This document shows positions 36,601 through 45,221 of a stretch of 64,000 nt of DNA, one piece after another. The DNA lies in assembly GCF_034344865.1 (NCBI RefSeq), contig NZ_CP133774.1, positions 2,108,001-2,172,000 on the forward strand. Direction: 5' to 3'. This stretch comes from Pseudomonas sp. 10S4. Its GTDB lineage: Bacteria; Pseudomonadota; Gammaproteobacteria; Pseudomonadales; Pseudomonadaceae. A program made the translations under genes and the position numbers. The first letter of the stretch is position 1. The number at the start of each line of letters is the position of its first letter. The notes beneath the pieces are model-generated. The model was not told where the DNA came from and searched no databases. It was given only the letters and a program-made list of their open reading frames with translations.

Positions 36601-37350
36601 ATGCTCAAGTTCAATGCTCATCTCGGTTTCCAATTCAATGAGTTGCCTTTTCTGCAACGCATCGAAGCCGCCGCCGCAGCCGGTTTCCGGGCGGTGGAGT
36701 TTCCGTCGCCCTATGAGTTCGACGCGAGTCTGCTGGCCGACCACCTGGCGCAATACAGTCTGCCGTTGATTCAGTTCGCCGCACCGGCTGGCGTTACCAA
36801 AGGCATCGCTGCCTTGCACGGCAAGGAAGAAGAGTTTCGCAACGGGTTGCTCCAGGCCGCCCGCTATGCAAAGGCGCTGGCGTGTTCGGATGTCCACATC
36901 ATGTCTGGAGTGACCACGCAGGATGAGGCAGCGCTTATCTTCGGGGGCAACTTGGAGTATGCAGTCAAGTACTTCGAGGATCAGGGGTTGCGGCCGCTTA
37001 TCGAAGTGATCAGTGCGCAGGAGATGCCGGGCTATTACATGTCTGACTTCAGCAAGGCGCAACAGGTGCTGGAAACCTTCCCGAGCATCGGGCTGATTCT
37101 CGATCTTTACCATGCCCAACTTCTGACCGCAGACGCCGCAGGTGTTCTGGATCGGTTTTATGACAGAACCGTCCATGTGCAAATTGCCGACTGCCCGGGT
37201 CGTCACGAACCGGGAACGGGGAGCATCGACTTTACGGTCTTGTTCGCGGCGCTGGAGCAGCGCGGTTACACCGGATGGATCGGGTGTGAATACCGTCCTT
37301 CCGGTTCAACCGTTGCGAGCCTTGACTGGATTGAACCGCTAAGGGCTTAG
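36601..37350 (+). CDS. otnI: Hydroxypyruvate isomerase-family protein, OtnI-like
   Basis: A 249-aa xylose-isomerase-like TIM barrel. It begins MLKFNAHLGFQFNELPFLQRIEAAAAAGFRAVEFPSPYE, and has the metal-binding Glu in PLIEVIS, the LILDLYHAQLL segment and VQIADCPGRHEPGTG of the Hyi/OtnI family. OtnI isomerises 2-oxo-tetronates; Hyi interconverts hydroxypyruvate and tartronate semialdehyde. The rest of the usual tetronate set (otnC, otnK, ltnD) is absent here, so the pathway is incomplete or the function differs. It is followed by a terminator and the left att repeat. Confidence 0.8.
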   Translation: MLKFNAHLGFQFNELPFLQRIEAAAAAGFRAVEFPSPYEFDASLLADHLAQYSLPLIQFAAPAGVTKGIAALHGKEEEFRNGLLQAARYAKALACSDVHIMSGVTTQDEAALIFGGNLEYAVKYFEDQGLRPLIEVISAQEMPGYYMSDFSKAQQVLETFPSIGLILDLYHAQLLTADAAGVLDRFYDRTVHVQIADCPGRHEPGTGSIDFTVLFAALEQRGYTGWIGCEYRPSGSTVASLDWIEPLRA

Positions 37351-37361
37351 CGCTGGCGGAT

Positions 37362-37464
37362 CGCCAAAACGAAAAAACCCGCCAGAAGGCGGGTTTTTTG
37401 TGGGTTCCGGAGAAATTTAAAGCCTTCTCTGGAACCTTGTATGGTGCGGCACCAGGAGTCGAAC
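37362..37464. repeat. Left attachment-site copy of the tRNA-Thr island
   Basis: These 103 bases match 43808-43911 with few differences: the terminator, the stretch GCCTTCTCTGGAACCTTGTATGGTG, and the 3' end of tRNA-Thr up to GTCGAAC. After that the sequences diverge. Compared with the intact tRNA it lacks one C (GGTGCGGCACC), and it carries only the 3' part, so it is not a working tRNA gene. Confidence 0.85.
37372..37399. terminator. Terminator (left att copy)
   Basis: GAAAAAACCCGCC / GGCGGGTTTTTT: A run on one side and T run on the other, so usable in both directions. It closes the racemase-otnI operon. Confidence 0.9.
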
Positions 37465-37666
37465 GATCTAATAAGTTATTGAATTAGCTGATTAATACTT
37501 AAAGACCTGTGCAAGTCTACCTCTAAAACTACCTCAAGGTCCTCGTACGCCTGAGGATCTTGCTTGACGTGACTAACGGCGAAGGGCCGGAGTTGCCCCC
37601 ACAGCGGCCGGCCATTCGTCTATGAGAGTTGGGCCGTTGATGTGTCAACTGTCAACCACGTTAGAG

Positions 37667-40038
37667 TTAGAGTAGGTCCATGGTGGCCATGGAATCAGCC
37701 ATGCGGTAGCCCATCGCTTTGTAACCCGCCTGGCGCTTATCCCACATCCTCATCAGTGCGACATTACCCTCGTCAACGAAGTCGATCACTCGCACGTCGG
37801 CCTTATCGGCATGTGATCGATGCAACCGCCCCGCATATTGCTGAAGGATTCCCTTCCATGAGATGGGCATTGCCAGCACCAGCGTGTCCAACGGCGGATG
37901 ATCGAAGCCTTCACCTACTAGTTTTCCTGTTGCCAACAGCACTCGTGGAGCATCAGGGGAAGGGACTCAAGCTCATGCATACGGGAAATCCGCTGTTTCT
38001 TAGGCACTCGCCCATGAAGCGTGAAAAGGTTATGCACGCGCTGCTTCAATTCTAATTCAAGGGCATCCACATGTTCTGTTCGCTCCGTTAGCACTAGAAT
38101 TTTTCTACCCTCGTTGTACGCCAGCTCAATCTCCGAGACGATTTTGGCTGTCCGCTCAGAGTCGTCCACTAGATGCCGAAAAACGTCCTGAATCCCAAAG
38201 CCGTCGGGGACCACTATTGGTTTGGACAGCAATCGAGGCTCGACAGAGAGGTCATGGGGCGCACTCGCTGGTCGAGCAGCAGAATGTCGGATCGGTCCGC
38301 ACTGCATGAAAATAATGGGCTGCTGCCCATCTCGGCGCACTGGGGTTGCCGTGAGTCCCAGCACGTACCGCGCGGTCGCGCTCCTCAGTAGTGCCTCGAA
38401 TGACACCGCTGATAGGTGATGACACTCATCAACGATGATCTGGCCGTAGTTTTTTACCTGATCGCTGATTTCGCCTTTTCGCGATAAAGACTGCATGACG
38501 GCAATGTCGATGATGCCGGTAAGCTTCGCTTTTCCGCCCCCAAGAGTTCCAACGACACCATTCCCGACTCCCAAGAACACCTGCAAGCGCTCTTGCCACT
38601 GCCTTAACAGTTCCGTCCGATGCACAAGCACCAACGTGTTAATGCCACGTGCGGCAATCAACGCAGCAGCACTGACAGTTTTACCGAAAGCCGTCGGTGC
38701 GCAGAGGATACCAGTGTCATGACTTAGCATTGCGCTGACAGCCGCCTCTTGGTCAGAACGCAGGGTTCCGAGAAAACTCACGTCGATGGTGTCGCCCGCG
38801 AAGCGTTCGTCTTTAAGAATAGGGGTAACCCCGTTTTCCCCTAAAAGCTCCAGCGCAGCATCCAAACAGCCACGTGGTAACGCAATATGTTTGGGGAAGT
38901 TCTGGGCACAGCCGATAATCCTTGGCTTGTTCCACACTGACATGCGCATGGCCTGAGCTTTGTAGAACTCGGGATTTTGAAAGGCAGCGAGCCGGACAAG
39001 CTGGTTTGCCAATGGCTGTGGCAATTCCGACTTTTCAAAGTAAATTAAGTTAGCCAGCGTGATGTTGACAGCAGCAGGCAACGGGCATGTCAATTTACGT
39101 GATCTCGATTCACAATCTTTCCAAGGTTCTGCATCACCTTCGTCATCGACATAGGCGACCCCTAGAGGGTCCCGATTACCCATCGCCTGGATAATAACGG
39201 GCTGGATATCTTCTGGACTCATGCGCTGAATCGATGCCAGGAAGGCCCATTGATCAGGATGAGGCTCAAGCGTGTCGTCTACAAAAACGCTGTTGTTTTG
39301 GGCCCTGGCCCGCTTTTGCAAAGGGAGCGCGATGAGATTTCCGAAGCCGCCCTTAGGCATATAGTCCTGATTTGGAAACAGTCGATCATAGGAGCTGAGC
39401 GCCAACTGCCGAGTGCGCTCACAGGCATGACTGATGATTGCGGCACCGAGGCGGCGCGCATCGCAGGCAGGAACATTACGCTCAAAGAAAATCCAGCCAT
39501 GAGCCCCTTGGCCTGAGCGCGATATTTCCAGCGCCACCGGGACGTTCAGCTCATGGCATGACTGCACAAAAGCTTTGGAATCATCACGCCATTCGGCCTC
39601 ATCGAAGTCGACCGCCAAAAAATAACAAGTGTCATCAGAGAGTAGGGGGTAGATGCCAACGACCACTTCGCCCGCCAGATGGCGATAGACCACCTCATCG
39701 GTCAGCGGAAGCAGCTGGCGGTTACCGCAGTCGCCACATTTAATTCGGGGCTTCTCACAAACGCCAGGCCTCCATTCGTTTGCGCAAGCGGGTGCGTATC
39801 CTGATTTTCCTGCCTTGCTTTCCCAGCGGATGGGATAAACGTCCGTCCTACCACGAAACAAGCTTCGGAATAGGGCAAGCTTTCCATCAGTATCGAGTTG
39901 CTGTGATTGTTCTGCTCGGAGAATTGCTATCTTGACTGGCTCAGCAGGCGGGCGCCATTCGATGCCATGAGCATCTAGCAAGGCAACCAATCTTGCATTT
40001 TCAGCCCTTAGCTTCGCCACCAGACTAGTGTCTATCAC
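37667..40038 (-). pseudogene. TOTE conflict-system AEP primase fused to a DEAD/DEAH helicase, one-base frameshift
   Basis: Domain order: coiled start (1-30); archaeo-eukaryotic primase (about 55-245) with catalytic D144-F-D146, SGQGAH at 175-180 and GFGNLIALPLQ; four Cys (C85, C94, C101, C104) that may bind zinc; then a superfamily-2 helicase with Walker A APTAFGKT (447-454), DECH (537-540) and GLTATP. The last helicase motifs (LLATGKLVGEGFDHP, QQYAGRLHR) are in another frame. Adding one C to the C4 run of the coding strand (plus G4 at 37956-37959) gives a continuous 790-aa protein. This family was proposed from genome comparisons as part of a conflict (defence) system; I know of no settled mechanism. 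Carriage on an integrative island fits that role. Confidence 0.8.
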
Positions 40039-40234
40039 CGCCTTCAGCCTCTACGTCTCAGGTGAAGCCTGTAGCCTCGAGCTACAACCCTCAGTCCATC
40101 AGTAAAACATAGAGGTTATCAAACAACAGAGGTTAGGTTCAGGGGCTCAAGAGGCCCGCCCTAATCTCAATCAAATCGTTGGCTGGCTCAATCTGCCAGT
40201 TAGGGATACAGAGCGCGCAGTTGCTGGCATTCGG

Positions 40235-40507
40235 CTAACGTTGAAAATTCCAGGATTTTCCTAGGCGCAGAGTGATCAGGCTTGTGGTCAGCAGGTAGTA
40301 GCGCGTCGATTTCGAGTTTGAGTTCATGTGGTGGTTCAAAAACCAAACGAGATGCTTTCTTTGCCATGTCCATGGATTATCTCGGTTCCAGCGTTCAGAA
40401 ATGGCTGCTTGAATAGTCTTGGCCTGGCGGATGTGACGTTCGCGTGTGGCATGTGCTCCAGTCAGTGCCCCAGCCAAGAAGATCTCCATATCGAATGGTT
40501 TATTCAT
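40235..40507 (-). CDS. 90-aa protein resembling a lone recombinase core-binding domain
   Basis: The sequence RQAKTIQAAISERWNRDNPWTWQRKHLVWFLNHHMNSNSKSTRYYLLTTSLITLRLGKSWNF looks like the helical SAM-like N-terminal domain of tyrosine recombinases, with no catalytic domain. Its ATG overlaps the stop of the recombinase-like gene upstream (ATGA), so the two are translationally coupled. It may be an accessory DNA-binding subunit or directionality factor. The domain reading is by pattern and unproven. Confidence 0.6.
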   Translation of the reverse strand: MNKPFDMEIFLAGALTGAHATRERHIRQAKTIQAAISERWNRDNPWTWQRKHLVWFLNHHMNSNSKSTRYYLLTTSLITLRLGKSWNFQR

Positions 40508-41484
40508 ACCCGACCACCGATGTACGCCGATACCACGTCGATTCGACCGTGTCCCAGCTCATAGCTGATTTGTAAGCGTGCCTCTCGATCAAGGCGTGGA
40601 TCGAGGCGCCTGCACCTGCCACCGTTGATGGGCGCTAGGTGATGAGTGATCTGCTCATAGCGTTCGCATGCATAAGCCGCGCGCAATTCGTGGAAGCCTT
40701 TGAGGTTGTGCTGATGGAGGATGTACCGTGCGGGGCGGACGATTCCCTGTTGGAAATCAAGGTAGCTTTCGTTCGGAGCAAGCAGGTTGCGGCTACCGTC
40801 GGGCGAGGTCTGTTCTGCAAACCTCAGTGCGTCACGAACATGATCATCTACCGTAATCCAGCGAGGTCCCGATGCACCTGAACGGCCACCTTTGGTGCCA
40901 TCCTGGATGTTAATTTTGCCAAGTTGCTCTGCTTCACGTTGCAATCGAGGCAGGTCGGCCAAAATGGCCTCGCGCATGCGCATGCCGGTGGCTCGCGCCA
41001 ACTGCGCGATGGCCGCGGCGCGCGGCATTTGGTGTTCGCAGAGCACGTCGACGATCCGCTTCGCGTGTTCGGGGTCTTGGCCTTGTGGCAGCGAGCGACG
41101 AACACTGGTGCGCCGCATTCCCAGCGTCTTGCTCGGGCTAGGCACTTTCACATACTGATCACCGCGAAGCGCCGCCATGGTTCGGTTCACGCTGGACAAT
41201 CGGTTTTGCGCGGTGGCGATGCCAATAGCGCCTTGTTCAACCTGGTGACGCAGATGTCCGGCATAGTTCAGCAACGTCTGCCGATCAATCTGCCGCGCAT
41301 CGTTAAGCCCCGGTCCATCTTCCGACCGACACCACCGTACAAACGCCTGCCATCGATCACTGTGCGCTTTGACCGTGCCGTAATGCCCGCCGCCAAACAG
41401 GTCCCGCAATGCCTGCGGCCCGGCATAGCTCAGTTGCCGACCGTAGCCAAAATTGCGTCCATCTCGCCTGCCCACCAGTGCCAT
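40504..41484 (-). CDS. Integrase-domain protein (Integrase_1-type tyrosine recombinase)
   Basis: 326 aa from ATG 41484, which has GGGAGGAG upstream; an in-frame Met 16 codons earlier is less likely. Residues about 20-125 form a core-binding domain (VKAHSDRWQAFVRWCRSEDG). The catalytic part has Arg in ARATGMRMREAIL, the HxxR box (FHELRAAYACERY) and GHGRIDVVSAYIGG with a candidate nucleophile Tyr near the C-terminus. It differs clearly from the tRNA-side integrase. It may be a second recombinase or a regulator of island excision. Confidence 0.82.
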   Translation of the reverse strand: MALVGRRDGRNFGYGRQLSYAGPQALRDLFGGGHYGTVKAHSDRWQAFVRWCRSEDGPGLNDARQIDRQTLLNYAGHLRHQVEQGAIGIATAQNRLSSVNRTMAALRGDQYVKVPSPSKTLGMRRTSVRRSLPQGQDPEHAKRIVDVLCEHQMPRAAAIAQLARATGMRMREAILADLPRLQREAEQLGKINIQDGTKGGRSGASGPRWITVDDHVRDALRFAEQTSPDGSRNLLAPNESYLDFQQGIVRPARYILHQHNLKGFHELRAAYACERYEQITHHLAPINGGRCRRLDPRLDREARLQISYELGHGRIDVVSAYIGGRV

Positions 41485-41773
41485 GATCAAACTCCTCCCG
41501 AAGCCAAACCTTTGAAACTTTCCCCACGTCATCCCGCCACGAATGTTGAGTGTTATCAGGGATCAAGGCCCCTGCGACCTGTGAGGGTTGTCCACTAACG
41601 CGGGACTGGCGGCTCTTTACGACCGGGAGCTTGGGCATCTCATGATCTGACCTCCTGAGCACTTCCGAAGACGTGGGCGGGTGGAGGTTGCACTGGCTGA
41701 CGAGACCAATGCCGCGAGATCCTGAGTCGGGTGAGGGCAGCGATGCGATGACCGGGGCGTGCCTGACTGTCAG

Positions 41774-42052
41774 TCAGGTGCAGCCCATTCCGTGGGCTGT
41801 GGCACCATCATTTGCGTCGCTGTTATAGGTGACTTCGGTGTTTGTCACGCCGATTGTCACGAGGGGGAATGCCGCAAAGCCTTGTACGAGTTGGGCTGCA
41901 GCAGCGGTAGGAGCGCCCGTCTCTTTCCGGAAGAAAGAGACGGGCGCAGGTTGGCGCAATGAAATGGCCAAGCGGATAGGTTGCTGCAGGGCAGCTACGA
42001 AGGGGTGTGAGTTGCCGCAGTGGCCACTCTGGTAGAAGTAGGCATCCATCAC
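41774..42052 (-). CDS. Possible small island protein (Ash/Icd-like position)
   Basis: A 92-aa frame (MMDAYFYQSGHCGNSHPFVAALQ onwards) lies downstream of the integrase on the same strand, where P4-like satellites and islands often carry short ash or icd-like genes. The perfect hairpin at 41913-41947 is inside it and encodes PVSFFRKETGA. Other frames overlap on both strands and none has a strong ribosome site, so this is tentative. The remainder of the 41485-42392 gap holds the DnaA-box-like cluster and a long hairpin. Confidence 0.3.
   Translation of the reverse strand: MMDAYFYQSGHCGNSHPFVAALQQPIRLAISLRQPAPVSFFRKETGAPTAAAAQLVQGFAAFPLVTIGVTNTEVTYNSDANDGATAHGMGCT
41913..41947. other. Perfect 15-bp stem-loop
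   Basis: GCGCCCGTCTCTTTC (41913-41927) and GAAAGAGACGGGCGC (41933-41947) are exact complements around a 5-base loop CGGAA. There is no T run, so it is not a standard terminator. It could be an RNA structure or a protein-binding palindrome. Confidence 0.7.
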
Positions 42053-42185
42053 ATCGTTGTGACTGTGCGAGCCGCCGGACGCTCATCGCACTTTGGGAGA
42101 ACCACCACGGTGTGGCGTAGCCTTAAAGGTTCTGGCTACCTGGGTTGCTGTCAACGACAGCGCTTTGCCCGATCTTTTCTACGCC

Positions 42186-42277
42186 TGTGGATAATTCGGG
42201 TCAAGGCTCGAATTTTCGGGAGTTCTGCGGCTGTGGATGAAATTATCCACCGGTGGAAATCAGTGGTTTTCCACAGA
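42186..42277. other. Cluster of DnaA-box-like motifs in the island
   Basis: TGTGGATAA at 42186-42194 is a perfect DnaA box (TTATCCACA, reversed). TGTGGATGA at 42232-42240, TTATCCACC at 42243-42251 and TTTTCCACA at 42268-42276 are one or two bases off. Four such motifs in 91 bases lie just downstream of the integrase gene. They may mark an origin used by the excised circle, or arm sites for the recombinase. Confidence 0.4.
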
Positions 42278-42307
42278 CACTTGTCTGGGCTTTAGATTTT
42301 TTAAGTG

Positions 42308-42351
42308 AGGTCCATCCAAGCAGGGCGGCTTTGCAGCCCTGTTTGGATGGA
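42308..42351. repeat. Long hairpin after the integrase gene
   Basis: GTCCATCCAAGCAGGGC (42308-42324) pairs with GCCCTGTTTGGATGGAC (42335-42351) with one G-T pair and a 10-base loop. It lies 42 bases after the integrase stop and could end that transcript, although the T run after it on the minus strand is interrupted. Confidence 0.65.
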
Positions 42352-42392
42352 CCCGCGTGGACAAGCGGATCACTGAGATAAAGACCGAGCGC

Positions 42393-43715
42393 TTACTCAG
42401 TTGCGCCACGTTTTGCTTTTAAGCGAGTGACGTTCGGTCCGATCTGGTTCGCGAATTCGTGGGGGGTGACATGCTCCTGTCGATTCGTCTCAAGGTACCG
42501 GCTCCACCAGTTCATGATCAATCTGCGCTCCTCAATGAATTCGGCCTTGTGGATGTAAGCGGCGCGGACGTTGTTGCGTTCTTTGTGGCTCATCTGCCTT
42601 TCAATTGCGGTCTCGGACCACAGTCCTGACTCAATCAGTGCGCTACATGCCATCGAGCGGAAGCCATGGCCACAGATTTCGGTTTTGGTGTCGTAACCCA
42701 TATTTCGAAGCGCGCTGTTCACCGTGTTTTCAGACATCGGTTTCGACGGGTTGGCATCGCCTGCAAATACCAGGTCGAATTCGCCGGTGAGGGTGCGGAT
42801 CTGTTCAAGCAGGGTCACGGCTTGCGGTGATAAGGGTACAAGGTGGATGTCCCCGGCCATCTTCGTACCTCTTGTTGAAAAGGGTACTCCGTCCAACGCG
42901 GGTCGAGTGTCCGGTATCTCCCAGGTGCCGCGCTTGAGGTCGAACTCGCTCCAGCGGGCGAAGCGCAGTTCGCTGGAGCGGACAAACACATGTAGCGAGA
43001 GCATGACTGTCAGCCGAGTCAGCGTTCGTCCTTTGTAGGTGTCGATGCGCTCCTGCAATTCAGGCAGACGCGATAAGGGTAAAGCTGGGCGGTGAACTAC
43101 CCTCGGGGCTTTGATCAAACCCTCAAGGTCGGAGGCAGGGTTTGCCGCGATCTGTCGAGCACGTTTCGCCTCGCGCATGATACTTTGCAGGTAGTTTTGT
43201 ACCCTTAACGCGATGTCAATCGTGCCACGTTTCTGGATTGCTTCCAGAGGTTGCATCAAGTCGTGAGTGTCTAGGTCGACAATAGCGCGATCACCGATTA
43301 GTGGAAAAACATGGGTTTTGAGACGGCTCAGGACCGTCTTGGCATGGCCCGGAGCCCATTTGGCAGACATCGCTTTGTGCCAGTCCAAGGCTGCGCTCTC
43401 AAAGGTTCGGCCTCGGATTGTGGCTTGCGTCTTGGCTTGGTGTTTGGACTCGATGGGGTCGAGCCCTTCCGCCAGCATCCGTTTGACCTCCAGGCGCTTC
43501 TTGCGCGCATCGGCGAGGCCGACCACGGGGTAGTTGCCGAACGAGGTCAGTCCTTCACGACCATCAGGTTTTACATACCTGAAACGCCAGCCTTTGCGGC
43601 CATTGGGTTGGACTAAAAGGTAGAGGCCGTCGCCGTCGAAAAGCTTGTAGGCGCGGTCGGTGGGCTTGGCTGAACGGCAAGCCGAATCGGAGAGTGGGGC
43701 AGTGGTGCGCGACAT
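42393..43715 (-). CDS. Tyrosine-type site-specific integrase (DUF4102/P4-like)
   Basis: The 440-aa integrase has an N-terminal arm-binding DUF4102 domain (about 10-90, DGDGLYLLVQPNGRKGWRFRY, SFGNYPVVGLADARKKR), a core-binding domain (about 100-205) and a catalytic domain with Arg in FVRSSELRFARW, HGFRSMA (HxxR), the second His in RQMSHKERN and the nucleophile Tyr in VRAAYIHKAEF. It integrates and excises the island at tRNA-Thr. The gene starts about 90 bases from the right att repeat and reads away from the tRNA gene. Confidence 0.95.
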   Translation of the reverse strand: MSRTTAPLSDSACRSAKPTDRAYKLFDGDGLYLLVQPNGRKGWRFRYVKPDGREGLTSFGNYPVVGLADARKKRLEVKRMLAEGLDPIESKHQAKTQATIRGRTFESAALDWHKAMSAKWAPGHAKTVLSRLKTHVFPLIGDRAIVDLDTHDLMQPLEAIQKRGTIDIALRVQNYLQSIMREAKRARQIAANPASDLEGLIKAPRVVHRPALPLSRLPELQERIDTYKGRTLTRLTVMLSLHVFVRSSELRFARWSEFDLKRGTWEIPDTRPALDGVPFSTRGTKMAGDIHLVPLSPQAVTLLEQIRTLTGEFDLVFAGDANPSKPMSENTVNSALRNMGYDTKTEICGHGFRSMACSALIESGLWSETAIERQMSHKERNNVRAAYIHKAEFIEERRLIMNWWSRYLETNRQEHVTPHEFANQIGPNVTRLKAKRGATE

Positions 43716-43807
43716 AAGGGTACTCCTCCCTTTATCGAATGACCTTACCCCTATCTTTATCCTTAAAACGGCTGGTATCCATAAGATTTTGGCGGAAACC
43801 GACGGAA

Positions 43808-43887
43808 CGCCAAAACGAAAAAACCCGCCATAAGGCGGGTTTTTCGGGGGTTTCAGAGATTTTGAAAGCCTTCTCTGGAACCTTGTA

Positions 43888-43911
<24 letters not shown>
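43808..43911. repeat. Right attachment-site copy (overlaps tRNA-Thr)
   Basis: Direct repeat of 37362-37464, differing at several positions (for example CCATAAGG against CCAGAAGG). It overlaps the last 24 bases of the tRNA gene, so the tRNA stays complete at this end. Confidence 0.85.
43818..43844. terminator. Terminator after tRNA-Thr
   Basis: AAAAAACCCGCC / GGCGGGTTTTT, usable in both directions. It follows the tRNA on the minus strand by 43 bases and is part of the att repeat. Confidence 0.88.
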
Positions 43912-43963
<52 letters not shown>

Positions 43964-44041
43964 GTGTTAGGGCGACGATTATAGCGATTGCGTTGGTTCT
44001 GTAAACCCCTGAATTCAGACTATTTTTACTCGACCCTCAGG

Positions 44042-44878
44042 TTACCCGCGAACCAGTGCTTTTCTGAGTTTCTGAAGCGTGCGCCAGCCCCTACTATTTT
44101 GCATCGCGTGCAGCTGCGCTTCGGCCAGTTCGGCCCGTTGCAGGGCGGTGGCGAGTTGTTTTTCAAACCCCAGATCCGCGGCGCTGACGGGATAGCTGAG
44201 CAGATGCCCCTGGCACAGTTGAAAGTTGTCGAGGTTGCACGGTGGGATGTCGAAGGCGGGTTTGAGGGCCAGGTGTTCGTTGGCCAGGAACCAGGTGTTG
44301 ATGCCGTCGAACAGGATGGCTTGGTAGCCGGCGTCGGTAACGAGGTGTTCCCAGGTGTGGTCGCGGGCCCATGGGGTTTCGATGAGGATGATCCAGGGGC
44401 GCCAGGCGGCGAAGTCCATGCCGCGCAGGACGGTTTCTTCGTGGCCTTCGACGTCTATTTTCAGGAAGTGGATGGGGCGGTTCTGGGCGTATTGCTCGCA
44501 GATGGAGGTGAGGGTGCGGGCTTTGACGGTTTGGCGGCGTACGTCCATGCCCAGGGCTGTGCGTTCCTGGGCGGTGGCCGGGTCGACGGTGGAGAGGCCG
44601 GTGCCGGGGATGCCGTAGAAGGTGAGGTCGCCCGCGCTGTCGCTGGCCACGCATTGCAGGGTGGTGTCGTTGGGGCGTTGTTGGCACAGGGCGTCGTAGT
44701 AGTTTTGCATCGGTTCGACGTTGATACCGGTCCAGCCATGGTCGTAGAAGGCTTTGGTGACGGAGTCGTGGGTGGGGTCGTTGGCGCCGATGTCGATATA
44801 GAAGCCGTTTTCGAACTGTTTGAGGGCGCGCCACAGGCGGATGTCTTCGAAATTCTGTGCGTAAGAAATGAAGGTCAC
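44042..44878 (-). CDS. FkbM-family methyltransferase
   Basis: The 278-aa protein has the FkbM domain (about 5-210): FISYAQNFEDIRLWRAL, GFYIDIGANDPTHDSVTKAFYDHGW (SAM-binding motif I), NVEPM, and HFLKIDVEGHEETVLRGMDF. Such enzymes O-methylate sugars or small molecules. The C-terminal 60 residues are a coiled-coil-like tail (LQRAELAEAQLHAMQNSRGWRTLQKLRKAL), as in glycan-modifying proteins, so a surface polysaccharide substrate is plausible. It is a single gene next to the tRNA. Confidence 0.88.
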   Translation of the reverse strand: MTFISYAQNFEDIRLWRALKQFENGFYIDIGANDPTHDSVTKAFYDHGWTGINVEPMQNYYDALCQQRPNDTTLQCVASDSAGDLTFYGIPGTGLSTVDPATAQERTALGMDVRRQTVKARTLTSICEQYAQNRPIHFLKIDVEGHEETVLRGMDFAAWRPWIILIETPWARDHTWEHLVTDAGYQAILFDGINTWFLANEHLALKPAFDIPPCNLDNFQLCQGHLLSYPVSAADLGFEKQLATALQRAELAEAQLHAMQNSRGWRTLQKLRKALVRG

Positions 44879-45221
44879 TGTGGCTTCCTGTCAGTTGGAT
44901 TGTTCTGGGCGGTGGGCGCACTTCCGGCGTCCTTATCTGCTTGTATAACAAGGGCGGTTGCCGGGTGCAATTTTCCGCTGATGGCGTCCGGGATTCGGCG
45001 GTTATGTCCTTTTGATTGAATGCTTATGCACAACGGGACGGCCGATAGGCGAGAACGGAGGCAATTTTGTGGACCTGTTCTCATTTGTTCGCAAATCCCT
45101 GTTTTTAGGGTTTTTTATTTATGTGAACAAAAAATGACCAGCAGTGTTTCAGTCACGAAACAGCGCATTTATTGGATCCACGAGAATTCCATCAACAGAG
45201 TTATCCACAGGCTGAGGCTGT
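44879..45221. other. Intergenic region
   Basis: 343 bases with no convincing gene. It has a weak hairpin with a T tail at about 45094-45120 and a perfect DnaA box (TTATCCACA) near 45198. It should contain the promoter of the FkbM gene and the end of the methyltransferase transcript. Confidence 0.5.

Noticed and set aside
37441..37516. Possible second tRNA-Thr gene
   Set aside because: Only the 3' end is present, with one base missing, and sequence past GTCGAAC does not fold as a tRNA; it is an attachment-site remnant.
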